From Hydractinia symbiolongicarpus (Eukaryota; Cnidaria; Hydrozoa; Anthoathecata; Hydractiniidae): a stretch of 64,000 nucleotides of DNA. The notes beneath the pieces are model-generated. The model saw nothing but the letters and a program-made list of their open reading frames with translations, had not been told where the DNA came from and searched no databases. The translations under genes and the position numbers were made by a program. How positions within the stretch are numbered: position 1 is the stretch's first letter; every line of letters starts with the position of its first letter. The stretch is from positions 26,965,501 through 27,029,500 of the forward strand of contig NC_079880.1 in assembly GCF_029227915.1 (NCBI RefSeq). Reading direction: 5' to 3'. Shown here in pieces: positions 12,107-22,553 of the stretch.

Positions 12107-15100
12107 ACATGTGGGACAAATATGTGGCTCAACCGTTGTAACTCAAGCGGATTGATACCGTTATAGAAGTCAATGAAATGTAGTTTTTGAAACTGTCGCT
12201 TTTTCTTCAGCGCGCGATAACGGCTAGGATTGGTCCCACAGTAAAAAATGACTTCTTTATTTAAATTTTTTAATAAAGTGCTACCACAGCGCCAATGTGT
12301 AATCGCTGAGTTCCAGCAATCATGTCAAATTAAGAAGAATGATATTTCTTGTAGTCAAACTGGCTCATTTATAACATTTATCAGGTCACAGTCCAAAGTT
12401 TGTTCATTTGAGTCCCACAGTCAATCGTTTCATTGTCAAAGGCGATGCAACCTAGTAATATCAGAAAAATATCGCTAAATACATGTTGGTACGAATATGT
12501 GACGCAATCGTTCTAACTCAAACGGATTGAAACCGGTAGAAAGTCAATGAAATGTACTTTTTAAAACTGTCTATATTTCTTCAGCGCAAACTAACGGCTG
12601 GGATTGGTTCCACAGTAAAAAATGACTTATTTAACTTAATTTTTAAATAAAACTCTACCACAACGCCCAGTGCAATCGCTGAGTTCCAGCAATCAAGTCA
12701 AATTAAGAAGAATGTTACTTCTTGTAATCAAACTGGCTCATTTATCACATTTATAAGGTCAAAGTCCAAAATTAGTTCAATTAAGTCCCACAGTCAAACG
12801 TTTCACTGTTTAAAGCGATGCAACCTAGTAATATCCAAATACTATCGCTAAATACATGTGGGGACGAATATGTGGCGCCATCGTTTTAACTCAAGCGGAT
12901 TGATACCGTTACAAATTCAATGAAATGTAGTTTTTGAAAATGTCTCTATTTCTTCAGCGCGAACTAACAGCTTTGATTGGTCCCACAGTAAAAAATGACT
13001 TATTTCTCTTAATTTTTTAATAAAGCGCTACCACAGCGCCCAGTGTAATCGCTGAGTTCCGGCAATCATTTCAAATTAAGAAGAATGATATTTCTTGTAG
13101 TCAAACTGGCTCATTTATAACATTTATCAGGTCACAGTCCAAAGTTTGTTCATTTGAGTCCCACAGTCAATCGTTTCATTGTCAAAGGCGATGCAACCTA
13201 GTAATATCAGAAAAATATCGCTAAATACATGTTGGTACGAATATGTGACGCAATCGTTCTAACTCAAACGGATTGAGACCGGTAGAAAGTCAATGAAATG
13301 TACTTTTTGAAACTGTCTATATTTCTTCAGCGCAAACTAACGGCTGGGATTGGTTTCACAGTAAAAAATGACTTATTTAACTTAATTTTTAAATAAAACT
13401 CTACCACAACGCCCAGTGCAATCGCTGAGTTACAGCAATCAAGTCAAATTAAGAAGAATGTTACTTCTTGTAATCAAACTGGCTCATTTATCACATTTAT
13501 AAGGTCAAAGTCCAAAATCAGTTCAATTAAGTCCCACAGTCAAACGTTTCACTGTTTAAAGCGATGCAACCTAGTAATATCCAAATACTATCGCTAAATA
13601 CATGTGGGACAAATATGTGGCTCAACCGTTGTAACTCAAGCGGATTGATACCGTTAGAGAAGTCAATGAAATGTAGTTTTTGAAACTGTCGCTTTTTCTT
13701 CAGCGCGCGATAACGGCTAGGATTGGTCCCACAGTAAAAAATGACTTCTTTATTTAAATTTTTTAATAAAGTGCTACCACAGCGCCAATGTGTAATCGCT
13801 GAGTTCCAGCAATCATGTCAAATTAAGAAGAATGATATTTCTTGTAGTCAAACTGGCTCATTTATAACATTTATCAGGTCACAGTCCAAAGTTTGTTCAT
13901 TTGAGTCCCACAGTCAATCGTTTCATTGTCAAAGGCGATGCAACCTAGTAATATCAGAAAAATATCGCTAAATACATGTTGGTACGAATATGTGACGCAA
14001 TCGTTCTAACTCAAACGGATTGAGACCGGTAGAAAGTCAATGAAATAAACTTTTTGAAATTGTCTATATTTCTTCAGCGCAAACTAACGGCTGGGATTGG
14101 TTCCACAGTAAAAAATGACTTATTTAACTTAATTTTTAAATAAAACTCTACCACAACGCCCAGTGCAATCGCTGAGTTCCAGCAATCAAGTCAAATTAAG
14201 AAGAATGTTACTTCTTGTAATCAAACTGGCTCATTTATCACATTTATAAGGTCAAAGTCCAAAATCAGTTCAATTAAGTCCCACAGTCAAACGTTTCACT
14301 GTTTAAAGCGATGCAACCTAGTAATATCCAAATACTATCGCTAAATACATGTGGGACAAATATGTGGCTCAACCGTTGTAACTCAAGCGGATTGATACCG
14401 TTAGAGAAGTCAATGAAATGTAGTTTTTGAAACTGTCGCTTTTTCTTCAGCGCGCGACAACGGCTAGGATTGGTCCCACAGTAAAAAATGACTTCTTTAT
14501 TTAAATTTTTTAATAAAGTGCTACCACAGCGCCAATGTGTAATCGCTGAGTTCCAGCAATCATGTCAAATTAAGAAGAATGATATTTCTTGTAGTCAAAC
14601 TGGCTCATTTATAACATTTATCAGGTCACAGTCCAAAGTTTGTTCATTTGAGTCCCACAGTCAATCGTTTCATTGTCAAAGGCGATGCAACCTAGTAATA
14701 TCAGAAAAATATCGCTAAATACATGTTGGTACGAATATGTGACGCAATCGTTCTAACTCAAACGGATTGAAACCGGTAGAAAGTCAATGAAATGTAGTTT
14801 TTAAAACTGTCTATATTTCTTCAGCGCAAACTAACGGCTGGGATTGGTTCCACAGTAAAAAATGACTTATTTAACTTAATTTTTAAATAAAACTCTACCA
14901 CAACGCCCAGTGCAATCGCTGAGTTCCAGCAATCAAGTCAAATTAAGAAGAATGTTACTTCTTGTAATCAAACTGGCTCATTTATCACATTTATAAGGTC
15001 AAAGTCCAAAATTAGTTCAATTAAGTCCCACAGTCAAACGTTTCACTGTTTAAAGCGATGCAACCTAGTAATATCCAAATACTATCGCTAAATACATGTG

Positions 15101-17332
15101 GGGACGAATATGTGGCGCCATCGTTTTAACTCAAGCGGATTGATACCGTTACAAATTCAATGAAATGTAGTTTTTGAAAATGTCTCTATTTCTTCAGCGC
15201 GAACTAACAGCTTTGATTGGTCCCACAGTAAAAAATGACTTATTTCTCTTAATTTTTTAATAAAGCGCTACCACAGCGCCCAGTGTAATCGCTGAGTTCC
15301 GGCAATCATTTCAAATTAAGAAGAATGATATTTCTTGTAGTCAAACTGGCTCATTTATAACATTTATCAGGTCACAGTCCAAAGTTTGTTCATTTGAGTC
15401 CCACAGTCAATCGTTTCATTGTCAAAGGCGATGCAACCTAGTAATATCAGAAAAATATCGCTAAATACATGTTGGTACGAATATGTGACGCAATCGTTCT
15501 AACTCAAACGGATTGAGACCGGTAGAAAGTCAATGAAATGTACTTTTTGAAACTGTCTATATTTCTTCAGCGCAAACTAACGGCTGGGATTGGTTTCACA
15601 GTAAAAAATGACTTATTTAACTTAATTTTTAAATAAAACTCTACCACAACGCCCAGTGCAATCGCTGAGTTACAGCAATCAAGTCAAATTAAGAAGAATG
15701 TTACTTCTTGTAATCAAACTGGCTCATTTATCACATTTATAAGGTCAAAATCCAAAATCAGTTCAATTAAGTCCCACAGTCAAACGTTTCACTGTTTAAA
15801 GCGATGCAACCTAGTAATATCCAAATACTATCGCTAAATACATGTGGGGACGAATATGTGGCGCCATCGTTTTAACTCAAGCGGATTGATACCGTTACAA
15901 ATTCAATGAAATGTAGTTTTTGAAACTGTAGCTTTTTCTTCAGTGCGCGATAACGGGTAGGATTGGTCCTCCAGTAAAAAATGACTTTTTTATTTAAATT
16001 TTTTAATAACGTGCTACCACAGCACCCAGTGTAATCGCTGAGTTCCAGCAATCATGTCAAATTAAGAAGAATGATATTTCTTGTAGTCAAACTGGCTTAT
16101 TTATAACATTTATTAGGTCACAGTCCAAAGTTTGTTCATTTAAGTCCCACAGTCAATCGTTTCATTGTTAAAGGCGAAGCAACCTAATAATATCAGAAAA
16201 ATATCGCTAAATACATGTTGATACGAATATGTGACGCAACCGTTGTAACTCAAACGGATTGATACAGCCAAGAAGTCGATGAAATGTAGTTTTTGAAAAT
16301 GTCTCTATTTCTTTAGCGCGAACTAACAGCTTTGATTGGTCCCACAGTAAAAAAATGACTTATTTCTCTTAATTTTTTAATAAAGCGCTACCACAGCGCC
16401 CAGTGTAATCGCTGAGTTCCGGCAATCATGTCAAATTAAGAAGAATGATATTTCTTGTAGTCAAACTGGCTCATTTATAACATTTATCAGGTCACAGTCC
16501 AAAGTTTGTTCATTTGAGTCCCACAGTCAATCGTTTCATTGTCAAAGGCGATGCAACCTAGTAATATCAGAAAAATATCGCTAAATACATGTTGGTACGA
16601 ATATGTGACGCAATCGTTCTAACTCAAACGGATTGAGACCGGTAGAAAGTCCATGAAATGTACTTTTTGAAACTGTCTATATTTCTTCAGCGCAAACTAA
16701 CGGCTGGGATTGGTTCCACAGTAAAAAATGACTTATTTAACTTAATTTTTAAATAAAACTCTACCACAACGCCCAGTGCAATCGCTGAGTTCCAGCAATC
16801 AAGTCAAATTAAGAAGAATGTTACTTCTTGTAATCAAACTGGCTCATTTATCACATTTATAAGGTCAAAGTCCAAAATCAGTTCAATTAAGTCCCACAGT
16901 CAAACGTTTCACTGTTTAAAGCGATGCAACCTAGTAATATCCAAATACTATCGCTAAATACATGTGGGGACGAATATGTGGCGCCATCGTTTTAACTCAA
17001 GCGGATTGATACCGTTACAAATTCAATGAAATGTAGTTTTTGAAACTGTAGCTTTTTCTTCAGTGCGCGATAACGGGTAGGATTGGTCCTCCAGTAAAAA
17101 ATGACTTTTTTATTTAAATTTTTTAATAACGTGCTACCACAGCACCCAGTGTAATCGCTGAGTTCCAGCAATCATGTCAAATTAAGAAGAATGATATTTC
17201 TTGTAGTCAAACTGGCTTATTTATAACATTTATCAGGTCACAGTCCAAAGTTTGTTCATTTAAGTCCCACAGTCAATCGTTTCATTGTTAAAGGCGAAAC
17301 AACCTAATAATATCAGAAAAATATCGCTAAAT
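10987..17332. repeat. X/Y dimer higher-order repeat, ~747 bp, right part
   Basis: X starts: 11360, 12107, 12854, 13600, 14347, 15094, 15840, 16960. Y starts: 10987, 11734, 12481, 13227, 13974, 14721, 15467, 16587. The monomer at 16213 is the one break in alternation: it begins 'acatgttgatacg' and carries 'gatacagccaagaag'. Two nested expansions sit here: a 2240 bp 6-mer (11360-13599 repeated at 13600-15839) and a 1120 bp 3-mer (15467-16212 resembles 16587-17332). Stop-free stretches at 11501, 12248, 13741 and 14488 recur at 747/1493 bp spacing for this reason only. Confidence 0.87.
11360..15839. repeat. Tandem pair of 2240 bp satellite 6-mers
   Basis: Each half holds six monomers in the order X-Y-X-Y-X-Y, and the second half repeats the first at an offset of 2240. 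The monomers at 11734 and 13974 both carry the unusual 'gaaataaactttttgaaa' instead of 'gaaatgtactttttgaaa'. Those at 12854 and 15094 both carry 'gaactaacagctttgattgg'. Only a few single-base differences are visible, for example 'gcgcgataacgg' against 'gcgcgacaacgg' at about 12220 and 14460, so the duplication looks recent. Confidence 0.9.
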
Positions 17333-18105
17333 ACATGTTGATACGAATATGTGACCCAACCGTTGTAACTCAAACGGACTCCCATCGTTAGAAAGTCAGT
17401 GAGATGTAGTTTTTGAAACTGTCGCCCTTTCTTCAGCACGCGATAACGGCTAGGATTGGTCCCACAGTAAAGAATGACTTATTTATATAAATTTTTATAT
17501 GAAGCGCTACTACAGCGCCCAGTGTAATCGCTGAGTTCCGGCAATCATTTCAAATTAAGAAGAATGTTACTTCTTGGAGTCCAATTGTCTCATTTATCAC
17601 ATTTATCAGGTCACAGTCCAAAGTTAGTTTAATTAAGTCCCACCGTCAATCGTTTCACTGTTAAAAGCGATACAACCTAGTAATATCAGAAAAATATCGC
17701 AAAATACATGTTGGTACGAATATGTGACCCAAACGTTGTAACTCAAACGGACTGACACCGTTAGAAAGTCAGTGAAATGTAGTATTTGAAACTGTCTCCA
17801 TTTCTTCAGCGCGCGCTAACGGCTGGGATTATTCCCACAGTAAAAAATGACTTAATTAACTTATTTTTTAAATAAAACGCTACCACAGCGCCCAGTGCCC
17901 TCGCTGAGTTTCAGCAATCATGTCAAATTAAGAAGAATGTTACTTCTTGTAGTCAAACTGGCTCATTTATCACATTCATAATGTCACAGTCCAAAGTTAG
18001 TTCAGTTAAGTCCCACAGTCAATCATTTCATTGTTAAAAGCGATATAACTTAGTAATATCGGAAAACTGTCACTAAATACATGTTGGTACGAATATGTGA
18101 CCCAA

Positions 18106-18123
18106 CCGTTGTAACTCAAACGG
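18106..18123. repeat. Monomer dyad 1: CCGTT-8-AACGG (representative)
   Basis: The block 'ccgttgtaactcaaacgg' has perfect 5 bp arms around an 8 bp spacer, at about +28 to +45 of the monomer. It recurs in most copies. In B-type monomers the spacer is 'gtatctca', and in C types one arm is changed ('ctgttg...aaacag'), where the arms become CTGTT and AACAG and still pair. Paired changes in both arms would be expected if the dyad matters, but only this one case was noted. Confidence 0.7.
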
Positions 18124-18200
18124 ACTGATACCGTTAGAACGTCATGGAAAGGTAGTTTTTGAAACTGTCTCTATTTCTTCAGCGCGCAATAACGGTTAGG

Positions 18201-18205
18201 ATTGG
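18201..18205. other. Inverted CCAAT pentamer (ATTGG) in each monomer (representative)
   Basis: The sequence 'attggtcccacag' sits at about +123 of nearly all monomers, giving CCAAT on the minus strand. CCAAT is the core bound by NF-Y in eukaryotes. The Q-type monomers lose it ('gggattattcccacag', for example at about 17827, 41297 and 46517). Whether anything binds here is unknown; a 5 bp match alone is weak. Confidence 0.35.
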
Positions 18206-18226
18206 TCCCACAGTAAAAAATGACTT

Positions 18227-18246
18227 ATTTATCTAAATTTTTAAAT
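18227..18246. other. AT-rich core of the monomer (representative)
   Basis: Around +150 to +168 every monomer has an A/T-only or nearly A/T-only run such as 'atttaaatttttaaat', partly self-complementary. It is the most variable part of the monomer in length and sequence between subfamilies, and three of the register-shifted joins (4105/9598, 56628, 60767) fall in or next to it. Confidence 0.7.
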
Positions 18247-18766
18247 GAAGCGCTTCCACATCGCCAAGTGCAATCGCTGAGTTCCAGCAATCATGTCAAA
18301 GTAAGAAAAATGTTATTTCTTGGAGTCCAGTTGGCGCACTTATCACATTTATAAGGTCACAGGCTAAAGTTAGTTCAATTAAGTCTCACAGTCAATCATT
18401 TCATTGTTAAAAGCGATATAACTTAGTAATATCGGAAAAATGTCACTAAATACATGTTGGTACGAATATGTGACGCAGCCGTTGTATCTCAAACGGATTG
18501 ATACCGCCACGAAGTCAATGAGATTTAGTTTTTGAGAATTTCTTTATTTCTTCAGTGCGTGCTAACGGCCAGGATTGGTCCCACAGTAAAAAAAGACTTA
18601 TTTATCTAAATTTTTAAAAAAGCGCTACCAAATAGCATAATGTACTCGCTGAATCCAAGCAATCATGTCGAATTAGGAAGAATGTTATTCCTTGGAGTCC
18701 AATTGGCTCATTTATCGCATTTATAAGGTCACGGTCCAGAATCAGTTCAATTAAGTCCCACAGTCA

Positions 18767-18789
18767 ATCGCTTCACTGTTAAAAGCGAT
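18767..18789. repeat. Monomer dyad 3: ATCGCTT-9-AAGCGAT (representative)
   Basis: Near the end of the monomer (+316 to +338) B-type copies hold a perfect 7 bp inverted repeat around 'cactgttaa'. Most other copies have ATCGTTT in the left arm, which still pairs with AAGCGAT through one G-T pair in RNA. The position is conserved in nearly all subfamilies. It would form a small hairpin in a transcript; no longer structure and no known ribozyme core is evident. Confidence 0.65.
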
Positions 18790-19741
18790 ACAACTTAGTA
18801 ATATCGGAAAAAAATCACTAAATACATGTTGGCACGAATATGTGACGCAACTGTTGTAACTCAAACAGATTAATACTGTTAGAAAGTCAATGAAATTTAG
18901 TTTTTGAAACTGTCGCTCTTTCTTCAGTGCGTGCTAACGGCCAGGATTGGTCCCACAGTTAAAAATGACTTATTTAAATTAATTCTTAAATAAAACGGTA
19001 CCACAGCGCCCAGTCTAATCGCTGACTTCCAGCAATCATGTCAAATTAAAAAGAATGTTACTTCTTGTAGTCAAACTGGCTCATTTATCACATTTATCAG
19101 GTCACAGTCCAAGGTTAGTTCAATTAACTCCCACAGTCAATCGTTTCACTGTTAAAAGCGATGCATCCTAGTAATATCAGAAAAATATGGCTAAATACAT
19201 GTTTGGTACGAATATGTGATGAAACCGTTGTAACTCAAAGGGATTGATACCGCCACGAAATCAATGAGATTTAGTTTTTGAGAATGGCTATATTTCTTCA
19301 GTGCGTGCTAACGGCCAGGATTGGTCCCACAGTAAAAAAAGACTTATTTATCTAAATTTTTTAAAAAAGCGCTACCACAAAGCATAGTGTACTTGCTGAA
19401 TTCCAGCAATCATGTCGAATTAAGAAGAATGTTATTCCTTGGAGTCCAATTGGCTCATTTACCACATTTATAAGGTCACCGTCCAGAATCAGTTCAATTA
19501 GGTCCCACAGTCATTCGCTTCACTGTTAAAAGCGCTGCAACCTAGTAATGTCAGAAAAATATCGCTAAGTACATGTTGGTACGAATATGTGACCCAACCG
19601 TTGTAACTCAAACGGACTCCCATCGTTAGAAAGTCAGTGAGATGTAGTTTTTGAAACTGTCGCCCTTTCTTCAGCACGCGATAACCGCTAGGATTGGTCC
19701 CACAGTAAAGAATGACTTATTTATATAAATTTTTATATGAA

Positions 19742-19756
19742 GCGCTACCACAGCGC
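19742..19756. repeat. Monomer dyad 2: GCGCT-5-AGCGC (representative)
   Basis: 'gcgctaccacagcgc' has perfect 5 bp arms around 'accac' at about +172 of the monomer. Many copies keep the 4 bp form 'cgctaccacagcg'. B and S types lose it ('gcgctaccaaatagc', 'gcgctaccacagagc'). Confidence 0.7.
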
Positions 19757-20689
19757 CCAGTGTAATCGCTGAGTTCCGGCAATCATTTCAAATTAAGAAG
19801 AATGTTACTTCTTGGAGTCCAATTGTCTCATTTATCACATTTATCAGGTCACAGTCCAAAGTTAGTTTAATTAAGTCCCACCGTCAATCGTTTCACTGTT
19901 AAAAGCGATACAACCTAGTAATATCAGAAAAATATCGCAAAATACATGTTGGTACGAATATGTGACCAAACCGTTGTAACTCAAATGGACTGACACCGTT
20001 AGAAAGTCAGTGAAATGTAGTATTTGAAACTGTCTCCATTTCTTCAGCGCGCGCTAACGGCTGGGATTATTCCCACAGTAAAAAATGACTTAATTAACTT
20101 ATTTTTTAAATAAAACGCTACCACAGCGCCCAGTGCACTCGCTGAGTTTCAGCAATCATGTCAAATTAAGAAGAATGTTACTTCTTGTAGTCAAACTGGC
20201 TCATTTATCACATTCATAATGTCACAGTCCAAAGTTAGTTCAGTTAAGTCCCACAGTCAATCATTTCATTGTTAAAAGCGATATAACTTAGTAATATCGG
20301 AAAAATGTCACTAAATACATGTTGGTACGAATATGTGACGCAGCCGTTGTATCTCAAACGGATCGATACCGCCACGAAGTCAATGAAATTTAGTTTTTGA
20401 GAATGTCTCTATTTCTTCAGTGCGAACAAACGGCTGGGATTGCTCCCACAGTAAAAGATGATTTATTTAACTTAATTTTTATATAAAACGCTACCACAGC
20501 GCCCAATGCAATCGCTGAGTTCCGGCAATCATGTCAAATTAAGAAGAATTTTATTTCTTGGAGTACAGTTGGCTCCCTTATCACATTTATAAGGTCACAG
20601 CCCAAAGTTACTTCAATTAAGTTCCACAGTCAATCGTTTCACTGTTAAAAGCGACATAACTTAGTAATATCGGAAAGATGTCACTAAAT

Positions 20690-22553
20690 ACATGTTGGTA
20701 CGAATATGTGACGCAGCCGTTGTATCTCAAACGGATTGATACCGCCACGAAGTCAATGAGATGTAGTTTTTGCGAATGTCTCTATTTCTTCAGTGCGTGC
20801 TAACGGCCAGGATTGGTCCCACAGTTAAAAATGACTTATTTAAATTAATTCTTAAATAAAACGGTACCACAGCGCCCAGTCTAATCGCTGACTTCCAGCA
20901 ATCATGTCAAATTAAAAAGAATGTTACTTCTTGTAGTCAAACTGGCTCATTTATCACATTTATCAGGTCACAGTCCAAGGTTAGTTCAATTAACTCCCAC
21001 AGTCAATCGTTTCACTGTTAAAAGCGATGCAACCTAGTAAAGTCAAAAACGTCTCGCTAAGTACATGTTGGTACGAATATGTGACCCAACCGTTGTAACT
21101 CAAACGGACTGATACCGTTAGAACGTCATGGAAAGGTAGTTTTTGAAACTGTCTCTATTTCTTCAGCGCGCAATAACGGTTAGGATTGGTCCCACAGTAA
21201 AAAATGACTTATTTAACTAAATTTTTAAATGAAGCGCTTCCACAGCGCCAAGTGCAATCGCTGAGTTCCAGCAATCATGTCAAAGTAAGAAAAATGTTAT
21301 TTCTTGGAGTCCAGTTGGCGCACTTATCACATTTATAAGGTCACAGGCCAAAGTTAGTTCAATTAAGTCTCACAGTCAATCATTTCATTGTTAAAAGCGA
21401 TATAACTTAGTAATATCGGAAAAATGTCACTAAATACATGTTGGTACGAATATGTGACGCAGCCGTTGTATCTCAAACGGATTGATACCGCCACGAAGTC
21501 AATGAGATTTAGTTTTTGAGAATTTCTCTATTTCTTCAGTGCGTGCTAACGGCCAGGATTGGTCCCACAGTAAAAAAAGACTTATTTATCTAAATTTTTA
21601 AAAAAGCGCTACCAAATAGCATAGTGTACTCGCTGAATCCAAGCAATCATGTCGAATTAGGAAGAATGTTATTCCTTGGAGTCCAATTGGCTCATTTATC
21701 GCATTTATAAGGTCACGGTCCAGAATCAGTTCAATTAAGTCCCACAGTCAATCGCTTCACTGTTAAAAGCGATACAACTTAGTAATATCGGAAAAAAATC
21801 ACTAAATACATGTTGGCACGAATATGTGACGCAACTGTTGTAACTCAAACAGATTAATACTGTTAGAAAGTCAATGAAATTTAGTTTTTGAAACTGTCGC
21901 TCTTTCTTCAGTGCGTGCTAACGGCCAGGATTGGTCCCACAGTTAAAAATGACTTATTTAAATTAATTCTTAAATAAAACGGTACCACAGCGCCCAGTCT
22001 AATCGCTGACTTCCAGCAATCATGTCAAATTAAAGAGAATGTTACTTCTTGTAGTCAAACTGGCTCATTTATCACATTTATCAGGTCACAGTCCAAGGTT
22101 AGTTCAATTAACTCCCACAGTCAATCGTTTCACTGTTAAAAGCGATGCAACCTAGTAAAGTCAAAAACGTCTCGCTAAGTACATGTTGGTACGAATATGT
22201 GACCCAACCGTTGTAACTCAAACGGACTGATACCGTTAGAACGTCATGGAAAGGTAGTTTTTGAAACTGTCTCTATTTCTTCAGCGCGCAATAACGGTTA
22301 GGATTGGTCCCACAGTAAAAAATGACTTATTTATCTAAATTTTTAAATGAAGCGCTTCCACAGCGCCAAGTGCAATCGCTGAGTTCCAGCAATCATGTCA
22401 AAGTAACAAAAATGTTATTTCTTGGAGTCCAGTTGGCGCACTTATCACATTTATAAGGTCTCAGGCCAAAGTTAGTTCAATTAAGTCTCACAGTCAATCA
22501 TTTCATTGTTAAAAGCGATACAACCTAGTATTATCAGAAAAATGTCACTAAAT
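20690..22553. repeat. Satellite A-B-C-A stretch, relative of the 27.5-35.3 kb trimer array
   Basis: Monomers at 21063 (A), 21436 (B), 21808 (C) and 22181 (A) are spaced as one full 1118 bp trimer plus a further A. The marker 'tagtaaagtcaaaaacgtct', unique to the C/A boundary, occurs at 21035 and 22153, 1118 bp apart. The leading monomer at 20690 is a chimera (B-like left half with 'tttttgcgaatgtctc', C-like right half with 'cagttaaaaatgac'), and the same chimera opens the main trimer array at 27398, exactly 6708 bp (six trimers) to the right. This block is therefore a displaced edge of the same array. Confidence 0.85.

Larger units (their letters stand above)
17333..20689. repeat. Mixed satellite block with a 2238 bp-spaced dimer and one A-B-C trimer
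   Basis: Monomer starts: 17333, 17706, 18079, 18452, 18824, 19197, 19571, 19944, 20317. The pair at 17333 and 17706 (marker 'cggactcccatcgttag', then 'gtatttgaaactgtctcc') recurs at 19571 and 19944, six monomers later. Between them, 18079-19196 is a single copy of the A-B-C trimer that is amplified at 27.5-35.3 kb: A with 'gaacgtcatggaaaggtag', B with 'gccacgaagtcaatgagatt', C with 'gttggcacgaatatgtgacg'. The monomer at 19197 has an extra T ('atgtttggtacg'). Confidence 0.82.

Noticed and set aside
18106-18123. CENP-B box
   Set aside because: The block contains CGTTG and ACGG, which recall the ends of the box, but the spacing does not fit the required TTCG-4-A-2-CGGG core. No copy I read fits.
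18767-18789. Hammerhead ribozyme, as found in some satellites
   Set aside because: No CTGATGA box with a partner GAAA at the proper spacing was found in the monomer on the plus strand; the dyads are too short and wrongly placed.
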